Assembly (NCBI GenBank): GCA_033720955.1 | Contig: JAWWBN010000061.1 | Coordinates: 1-17,130 of the forward strand | DNA from: JAWWBN01 sp033720955 | Lineage (GTDB): Bacteria; Acidobacteriota; Thermoanaerobaculia; Multivoradales; JAHEKO01 | DNA: 17,130 nucleotides | Direction of reading: 5' to 3' | Shown: positions 7,171-12,718 of the stretch, one piece after another | How the letters are laid out: each line of letters begins with the position of its first letter | How positions within the stretch are numbered: position 1 is the stretch's first letter | The notes under the pieces: generated by a model | What the model saw: the letters and a program-made list of their open reading frames with translations, nothing else | The model's database searches: none | Told to the model about the DNA's origin: nothing | Position numbers and translations under genes: made by a program

Positions 7171-8064
7171 TCACTTCAGGAAGGCGGGGTGGAAGTTGGA
7201 TCCGTGGATCGCCGAGTGACAGTTGGTGCACTGGCTCTCCTCGGTGAACCTGGCGTGGAAGCCGGGCACCGCCGCGTGGCAGGAGAAGCACTGCTGCGCG
7301 ACGCTCTGGAAGACGAGCTGGTGCCGGTTCGGCGAGCCGTGCGGATCGTGGCAGGCGACGCAGCCCTCACCCCGCACGGAGCCGTGCTCGAAGATGAAGG
7401 GGCCGCCCTTGTCCTGGTGGCAGTCCAGGCAGGCCTGCTGCTTGAAGCCACCGAGCATCCAGCGGGTGGAGGGCTCGTGCGGGTTGTGGCAACTGGTGCA
7501 CTCCAGGATGCCCTCCTGCAGACGGTGCCGCTCGTTGTACTCGAAGCGGGCGAAGATGTCGGCGTGGCAGTCGTAGCAGGTGTCGGAGACCCGGGGGCTC
7601 GCCAGCTCCGAGGCGATCGGCTGGCCGGCGTGGTAGAGGCTCCAGACGTCGCCGTGGACCGAGTGGCAGCTCGTGCAGTCGTAGCCGGCCCGGGCGTGGG
7701 AGCTCGCCTCCCACTGCGGATGGGCGGTGCCGTGGCACCCCAGACAGGTCCCGCTGTTGGTCGACGGCAGCTCGCCGTCGCCGAAGGCGAAGATCGTCCC
7801 CTCCCCACCCCCCTCCTCGAGGTGCTGGGTGGCGTCGCCGTGACAGGAGGCGCAGCTATAGGACTCCGCATAGCCCTCGGTGTCGAGGGCCGAGTGGGGG
7901 TTCAGCCGAAACGCGGCGACGTGCTCCTCGTGGCAGGTCGCGCACTCCTCCAGCTCTGCCGGCATGGTGGGGACGCTGTCGTCCGGCTCGGCCTGGGCCG
8001 GTCCGGGCGCCAGCAGAAGAGCCGCTACGGCCAAGACGAGCGAGCAGCTCAGTTTCCATTTCAT
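7171..8064 (-). CDS. Periplasmic decaheme cytochrome c (MtrA/PioA/DmsE family)
   Basis: 297 residues. The signal peptide (1-25) ends PAQA, followed by EPDD. Ten CxxCH motifs follow, with first Cys at about residues 41, 71, 107, 130, 163, 189, 212, 235, 259 and 279. Count, spacing and size match the MtrA/DmsE decaheme family, which threads through the MtrB barrel and carries electrons between periplasm and cell surface. There is no membrane helix after the signal peptide. The ATG at 8064 was chosen over a start nine codons upstream because GGAGG lies seven bases before it and the signal peptide begins there. It is the first gene of a two-gene operon with the MtrB/PioB-family barrel. Whether it serves metal reduction, metal oxidation or a surface reductase cannot be decided from this sequence. 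Confidence 0.95.
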   Translation of the reverse strand: MKWKLSCSLVLAVAALLLAPGPAQAEPDDSVPTMPAELEECATCHEEHVAAFRLNPHSALDTEGYAESYSCASCHGDATQHLEEGGGEGTIFAFGDGELPSTNSGTCLGCHGTAHPQWEASSHARAGYDCTSCHSVHGDVWSLYHAGQPIASELASPRVSDTCYDCHADIFARFEYNERHRLQEGILECTSCHNPHEPSTRWMLGGFKQQACLDCHQDKGGPFIFEHGSVRGEGCVACHDPHGSPNRHQLVFQSVAQQCFSCHAAVPGFHARFTEESQCTNCHSAIHGSNFHPAFLK

Positions 8065-8390
8065 TGGGCTACCTCCAGCGGGATTCGCCAAGTTGCGTTC
8101 TTCGACTTCCGCTGGAAAGAGTCTGCTTCAAGGTCGGAGCCTTTTCCACCCCCGAGCAGGTGGGGCCTTTCCATTGCCCGCCGGGCTGCACCATGGCCCA
8201 CCCGGCCGGGTAGGAGATGCTTCGCAGACCGGGAGAGCGGCCCTCCCGGGGGCGGCGACGAGGGCCTCCCTCCCCGGCTACCCGGGTAGGTAGGAGGGGC
8301 CGCCCGGAGAGGTCTTGTGGTCCTCCGTGGGCGGTCGTACTCTCGATGCGGAGCCGATGAACGGCCCCTGGAACCGTGGAGATCGGATCG
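8065..8390. promoter_or_regulatory. Divergent control region between conduit and CbcL-like operons
   Basis: This 326-base gap separates the divergent decaheme and monoheme cytochrome genes and contains no convincing coding frame. It holds several GC palindromes: GCCCGCCGGGC (8176-8186), CCCGGCCGGG (8201-8210) and the perfect 12-mer CTACCCGGGTAG (8278-8289). The sequence CGGGTAGGAG occurs at 8207-8216 and again, with a 4-base insertion (CGGGTAGGTAGGAG), at 8283-8296. A weak promoter-like pair, TTGTGG (8315-8320) and TACTCT (8338-8343) with 17-base spacing, lies about 47 bases before the monoheme cytochrome ATG. The region probably controls both operons. Confidence 0.4.
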
Positions 8391-8756
8391 ATGAAGAAGA
8401 CCCTGGCCGTAGCCGCCGCCGTAGCCGCCATCGCCGTCGTCATCGCCTCGCTGGGCGCCCCGCCGGCGCGCGGGGAGGACGATGCCGAGCCGGCGGGTCA
8501 GTCCCTCCTGCTGGAGCTGAAGTGCAACATGTGCCACTCGGTGCCCGCCGCCGGTATCGAAGCCAAGACCAAGTCGGAGAAGATGAAGGGGCCCGACCTC
8601 GGCGGCCCCGTCGAGGCCGACGCCGAGACCGTCGCCGCCTACCTGCGCAAGGAGGCCGAGCTGAACGGTGCCACCCACAAGAAGCAGGTCGAAATCTCCA
8701 CCGAGGACGCCCAGACGATCCTCGACTGGCTGGGCAGCCTCGAGACCACCGGGTAG
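8391..8756 (+). CDS. Small monoheme cytochrome c (periplasmic electron shuttle)
   Basis: 121 residues. The signal peptide (about 1-28: MKK, then an Ala/Val-rich core ending PARGED) is followed by one heme motif, CNMCH (45-49), and a GPDLGGP segment at 68-74, as in class I cytochromes c. The C-terminal half is a helix ending ILDWLGSLE. It closely resembles the fragment at 1-141, so the two are paralogues. The sixth ligand is unclear: M65 (KMKG) is a candidate, but the conserved H96 (THKK) is shared with the fragment, which has no Met there. The ATG at 8391 has GGAG nine bases upstream; an in-frame start five codons earlier is less likely. It is directly upstream of the CbcL-like gene and probably carries electrons to or from it. 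Confidence 0.93.
   Translation: MKKTLAVAAAVAAIAVVIASLGAPPARGEDDAEPAGQSLLLELKCNMCHSVPAAGIEAKTKSEKMKGPDLGGPVEADAETVAAYLRKEAELNGATHKKQVEISTEDAQTILDWLGSLETTG
8651..8670 (+). promoter_or_regulatory. Candidate ribosome binding site for a GTG start inside the upstream gene
   Basis: GGAGG (8651-8655) lies twelve bases before GTG (8668-8670). I see no ATG, GTG or TTG in frame between this GTG and the hydrophobic part of the CbcL-like signal peptide, so this is the only standard start available. The spacing is longer than ideal. Confidence 0.4.
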
Positions 8757-10575
8757 CGCGCTCCGCCTCCTAGCCGCGGCCGCGCTGGCGCTCGTCGCCT
8801 CGGCGGCCGCGGCGCAGGACGACCTCTGCGCGGGCTGCCACGAATCGGCGGCCGCGGAGCTCGTCGCAACCCCGCACGCCGATCTTTCCTGTGGCGACTG
8901 CCACGCGGGGTTCGACGAGGAGCTCCACCCCGAGGAGCTCGCCGCCCCCGCCTGCTCCGACTGTCACGAGGCGGAGGAGGAGCTCGCCGAGAGCAGCCAC
9001 CGCGACGCCGGTCCGGAGGGCGGTCCGCTGGCCTGCGAGGCCTGCCACGGCGACGTCCACGAGCTGACCGCCGCGGACGATCCGCGCTCGCCGATCCACC
9101 ACACCCGGTTGGCCCAGACGTGCGGCGGCTGTCACGCCGACCCGGCCATGGTGGAGCGGTTCCGCTTCCGCGCCGTCCGTCCGCTCGAGGCCTACCTGGC
9201 CAGCGTCCACGGGCGCTCGGCAGCCGACGATGGCGACGGCGCCACCTGCACCGACTGCCACGGCGCCCACCGCATCACACCCTCCTCGGACCGCGAGTCA
9301 CCGGTCCACCGGTCGCGGGTCCCGGCCACCTGCGGCGCCTGCCACGCCGGGGTCACCGAGATCTTCCGGGAGAGCGTCCACGGGCAGGCGGCCGCGGCGG
9401 GGATCGAGGAGTCGCCCGTCTGCACCGACTGCCACGGCGAGCACCGCATCCTGTCGCCGGCGGACCGCTCGTCACCGGTCTTCGCCAGCAACATCCCCAA
9501 GATGACCTGCGGCCGCTGCCACGGCGATCTGCGTCTGGCCGAGGAGTTCGGGCTCGACCCGCGAAAGGTCGCCGCCTACTCCGACAGCTACCACGGTCTG
9601 GCGGCGCGGGCCGGCGCCGTGACGGTCGCCCACTGTGGCTCCTGCCACGGCATCCACGACATCCTGCCGTCCGGAGACCCCGCCTCCCACATCCACGCCG
9701 ACAACCTCGCGGCCACCTGCGGCGACTGTCACCCCGGCGCCGGCACCGTCTTCGCGATCGGGCCGGTGCACGTCCTGCCCACCGAGCCCGAGCACGCGGC
9801 CATCTTCTGGATCCGTCGCGTCTACCTCTGGCTGATCGTCCTGACCGTAGGCGCCATGGTGCTGCACAACGGAGCCGACCTCTACCGCAAGGTGAGGCGC
9901 CCGCCGAGGCGGCCGGGCTACCTGCCCCGCGCCCGGCGGCAGCGTCTCTCGCGCGGTTTCCGCATCGCCCACATGCTGCTCGCCGCCAGCTTCGTGGTGC
10001 TCGTCTACACCGGCTTCGCGCTCGAGTACCCCGAGGCGTGGTGGGCGGCGCCGCTGGTCGAGTGGGAGAGCTCGATCGCCCTACGGGGCTCCCTCCATCG
10101 GGTGGCGGCGGTGGTGCTGATCGGGGCGGCCCTCTTCCACGTCGTCCACCTGGCGGCGAGCCGCGAGGCACGCCGGTGGCTCCTCTGGATGCGGCCGCGG
10201 CGGGAGGACTGGGTGGAGCTCAGGGAGCGGGTCGCCTGGCTCGCCGGGCGCCGCCCGACGCCGCCACCGTCGCCCTGGGTGGGCTACCCCGAGAAGATCG
10301 AGTACCTGGCCGTGGTGTGGGGCACGCTCCTCATGGGAGTGACCGGCGTCCTGCTCTGGGCCGAGACCCTCGCCTTGCGCTTCCTGCCCACCTGGGTAAT
10401 CGACGTGGCGACGGTGATCCACTTCTACGAGGCGGTCCTGGCCTCCCTGGCCATCCTGGTCTGGCACCTCTACTTCGTGATCTTCGACCCGGTCGTCTAC
10501 CCCATGGACCCGGCGTGGTGGACCGGTCTTTCGGCACCGGGCCGGGCGGCCGAGCGCCAGCCGCCCGAGAAGTAG
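8668..10575 (+). CDS. CbcL-like fusion: 11-heme cytochrome c plus five-helix b-type membrane domain
   Basis: 635 residues from the GTG at 8668. Eleven CxxCH motifs have first Cys at about residues 54, 75, 96, 123, 152, 194, 222, 252, 281, 323 and 351. Five membrane helices follow at about 380-402, 432-450, 474-495, 547-567 and 584-607. Histidines in or next to these helices (H400, H435, H477, H491, H494, H585, H600) are candidate ligands for two b hemes, as in the cytochrome b561/hydrogenase/formate dehydrogenase gamma type. This architecture is that of CbcL, an inner-membrane quinol:cytochrome oxidoreductase used in Geobacter metal respiration. The heme modules also resemble the bc-linked 11-heme protein. 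The N-terminus is uncertain: the hydrophobic signal core begins only at about residue 31, and the first 29 codons overlap the monoheme cytochrome gene. Confidence 0.9.
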   Translation: MPPTRSRSKSPPRTPRRSSTGWAASRPPGSALRLLAAAALALVASAAAAQDDLCAGCHESAAAELVATPHADLSCGDCHAGFDEELHPEELAAPACSDCHEAEEELAESSHRDAGPEGGPLACEACHGDVHELTAADDPRSPIHHTRLAQTCGGCHADPAMVERFRFRAVRPLEAYLASVHGRSAADDGDGATCTDCHGAHRITPSSDRESPVHRSRVPATCGACHAGVTEIFRESVHGQAAAAGIEESPVCTDCHGEHRILSPADRSSPVFASNIPKMTCGRCHGDLRLAEEFGLDPRKVAAYSDSYHGLAARAGAVTVAHCGSCHGIHDILPSGDPASHIHADNLAATCGDCHPGAGTVFAIGPVHVLPTEPEHAAIFWIRRVYLWLIVLTVGAMVLHNGADLYRKVRRPPRRPGYLPRARRQRLSRGFRIAHMLLAASFVVLVYTGFALEYPEAWWAAPLVEWESSIALRGSLHRVAAVVLIGAALFHVVHLAASREARRWLLWMRPRREDWVELRERVAWLAGRRPTPPPSPWVGYPEKIEYLAVVWGTLLMGVTGVLLWAETLALRFLPTWVIDVATVIHFYEAVLASLAILVWHLYFVIFDPVVYPMDPAWWTGLSAPGRAAERQPPEK

Positions 10576-11081
10576 ACGACCCGCCTCCCTCCACCCCCGA
10601 CCTCTGGCGCGCCCGCTCCGACCATGCCCTACCCACCGGGTCGCCTGCGGAGGTCCACGAGTGCCCAGAAGCCGGCCCGGCTCCCGACCCACTTCACCCC
10701 GATCCCCCCGCCAGGCCGACGGCGAGCCCCAGGGCGATGGGGGTCGTTCCGCCGGACCGCAGCCTCCGCGCCCCCCCCCGAGAGCCCGACATGCCCCGCA
10801 CCGAGCTCGGCATCACGGACCCGGAGGCCTCGGAGCTCTCGCACTCGGACCGACAGCCACCTCGGAGAGGGCGAGGGCTCGCCCCCAGCCGCCACGACGG
10901 GCGAGCCGCGCCGACGCCGACCAGCCGGCACCCTCCGGCCGATGCGGGCTCTCCCGGGCGAGGACCGCCGGAACGACCCCCATCGCCCAACCAACGAGCC
11001 GCCCCGCCCTGCCAGAGCAAGCCCACGACCGTCCGCATTGCCCACCTGCCGAGCCGCCCCGCCCCGGCCGACCCGGAGGCC
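10576..11081. other. 506-base gap between convergent cytochrome genes
   Basis: I see no credible gene here; frames on both strands give only Arg/Pro-rich translations without recognisable motifs. The region is extremely C- and G-rich. It holds a 19-bp inverted repeat, a short hairpin GGGCGA-GGGC-TCGCCC (10869-10884), and a 14-base direct repeat GACCCGGAGGCCTC at 10818-10831 and 11070-11083. The second copy of that direct repeat overlaps the stop codon of the NapC/NirT-like gene. Confidence 0.6.
10732..10988. repeat. 19-bp perfect inverted repeat spanning about 250 bases
   Basis: GGGCGATGGGGGTCGTTCC at 10732-10750 recurs as its exact reverse complement at 10970-10988. Inside the arms, GAGAGCCCG followed closely by CAT also recurs in matching order but at different spacing. 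The arms therefore look like two diverged inverted copies of a longer element. No transposase or coding content lies between them. Confidence 0.6.
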
Positions 11082-12494
11082 TCAACCGTCCAGCGCCGCC
11101 AGGATCTCCGGATCCTCCTCGTCCCAGGCCAGCACCGCGTGACAGGTGTCGCAATCCTGCGAGATCACGTCGCCGTCCATACTCTCGTGCTCGTCGTTGT
11201 GGCACCGGTAGCAACCGGGAGAGGTCTCGTGGCCGATGTGGTCTGGGTAGGTGCCCCAGCCGACCTTCATCGACGGGAAGACGTTGCGGGTGTACATCGC
11301 CGCCACCTCGCGGCCGGCGGTGGCGATCTCGGCCGCCCTCTCCGTCGCGAGCTCGGGGTAGCTCTCGCGGTAGAACGCCTCCAGCCGCGCCGGAATCCCC
11401 GCGCGAGCCTCGTCGTGCGACGCGTACTCCGCCTCGAGCGCGGCCAGCGCCTCGCGCCGGAGGAAGGGGAGCTCGCGGTCGATCGAGCCCGCGGCCAGGG
11501 CGCCGTCCACCTCCTCCTCGGGCAGCCGGTAGATGTGGGTGGGCCGGTTGTGGCAGTCCACGCAGTCCATCAGCCGCCACTCGAGCTCGCCGGCCTCCTC
11601 GTCCCAGCCCTGCTCCCCCTGCTCGGGGCTCAGATAGGTCTTGACGGTGCCGTCGGGCAGACGCAGCTCGACATCGTAGATCGTCTCGCGGGAGCGGTCG
11701 GAGCGGTAGCGGATCTCGACCCCCGGGTCCACGTGCCAGTGGATCCCGTGCGAGCCGTTGCCGATCTGGCCGCCTACGTGCAGGTTGAGCACGGTCTTGA
11801 GGGCGGTGTTCTCCTCGTCGCTCTCGAAGCGGTCGATCACCACCAGGTTGTCGCCCACGAACTTGGTGGGCCAGTGGCACTGCTCGCAGGTGTCGCGCGC
11901 GGGCCGCAGATCGTGCACCGGCGTCTCGATGGGCCGCGGATAGAGGTCGAAGGTCACCGACACCACCTGCCAGGCGCCGCCGAGCTTGGACTTGGCCCAC
12001 CAGTCGGCGCCGGAGCCGATGTGGCAGTCGACGCAGGCGACCCGGGCGTGGGGAGAGCCCTGGTAGGCGGTGTACTCGGGCTGCATCACGGAGTGGCAGG
12101 CGGTGCCGCAGAACTCGTTCGACTCCATCACGTGAACCCCCTTGTAGGTGGTCGTGGCGAAGACCATCACGTTGACGATGGAGAGAACGAAGATGAGGAT
12201 CACGATGCGCCGCGTCCGCAGGTTGTTCAGATCGATCACCGGGAAGCCGCGGCCCGGCTGACGCGCGCGGCGCTTGCGGTCGCGCCGCATGCCCACGGGG
12301 ATCAGCACCAGGCCCGCCGCCGCGATCAGCGGAAAGACCAGGTAGGCCAGGATGCCGAGATAGGGCCCCCCGTGAAAGCCCACCAGCTCGAGCAGGAAGA
12401 GAGTGCCGACGATGGCCACGCTGAAAGTCGTCAGCAGCGTGCCGACCAGGCTGAGGGGATTGCGGGTCACCGCGATGAGAAAGCTGCGCATCAT
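11082..12494 (-). CDS. NapC/NirT-type hexaheme inner-membrane cytochrome c (ImcH-like)
   Basis: 470 residues. Three membrane helices are seen at about 13-35, 45-68 and 96-114. The periplasmic domain has one CX3CH motif (CGTACH, 129-134) and five CxxCH motifs with first Cys at about 154, 203, 311, 428 and 448. The block from CGTACHSVMQPEY to SPHARVACVDCHIG is characteristic of the NapC/NirT quinol dehydrogenase family. The longer, multi-helix and heme-rich layout recalls ImcH of Geobacter rather than the short tetraheme NapC. It would oxidise menaquinol and pass electrons to periplasmic cytochromes. The start at ATGATG (12494) was preferred over a much longer open frame because AAGGA lies just upstream and the membrane helices follow at once; the upstream part has no signal or motif. 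It converges on the CbcL-like gene. Confidence 0.9.
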   Translation of the reverse strand: MMRSFLIAVTRNPLSLVGTLLTTFSVAIVGTLFLLELVGFHGGPYLGILAYLVFPLIAAAGLVLIPVGMRRDRKRRARQPGRGFPVIDLNNLRTRRIVILIFVLSIVNVMVFATTTYKGVHVMESNEFCGTACHSVMQPEYTAYQGSPHARVACVDCHIGSGADWWAKSKLGGAWQVVSVTFDLYPRPIETPVHDLRPARDTCEQCHWPTKFVGDNLVVIDRFESDEENTALKTVLNLHVGGQIGNGSHGIHWHVDPGVEIRYRSDRSRETIYDVELRLPDGTVKTYLSPEQGEQGWDEEAGELEWRLMDCVDCHNRPTHIYRLPEEEVDGALAAGSIDRELPFLRREALAALEAEYASHDEARAGIPARLEAFYRESYPELATERAAEIATAGREVAAMYTRNVFPSMKVGWGTYPDHIGHETSPGCYRCHNDEHESMDGDVISQDCDTCHAVLAWDEEDPEILAALDG

Positions 12495-12545
12495 CTCGAA
12501 GTCCTTCCTGTTCGGCGAAGCTCTCCGATTATCGGCCACCGCCCC

Positions 12546-12558
12546 GGTCGAGTCGACC
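12546..12558. promoter_or_regulatory. Operator-like inverted repeat between divergent genes
   Basis: GGTCGA-G-TCGACC is a 6-bp inverted repeat around one central base. It lies 52 bases upstream of the NapC/NirT-like ATG, within the 224-base gap shared with the acyl-CoA oxidase-like gene. A TACACT box at 12676-12681, about 37 bases before the latter's ATG, could be a -10 element, but I see no matching -35. Confidence 0.3.
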
Positions 12559-12718
12559 ACCCCACGGGGCGGGACCTGGGACCGCGTGCCCGACGACCCC
12601 TGCTCGGTGCCCGATCTGCGGATTGCGGGCTCTCGTGCATCGCCTGCCTCCGCCGGGAGCCACGTCCGCCCGGCGTACACTGCCGCCGACAGGCCAACCC
12701 AGCCCTTGGGAGACCCCT

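Noticed and set aside
5378..7219. 613-residue open frame antisense to the barrel gene
   Set aside because: The product is Val/Glu/Asp-rich with no signal or domain, whereas the minus strand gives a signal peptide and a barrel ending in an aromatic residue.
10869..10884. GGGCGA-GGGC-TCGCCC hairpin as a terminator for the CbcL-like gene
   Set aside because: It lies almost 300 bases past the stop codon and has no T tract, so I did not list it as a terminator.
10576..11081. Possible small Arg/Pro-rich genes in the gap
   Set aside because: Frames open on both strands at once, have no ribosome binding site or motif, and overlap the inverted repeat.
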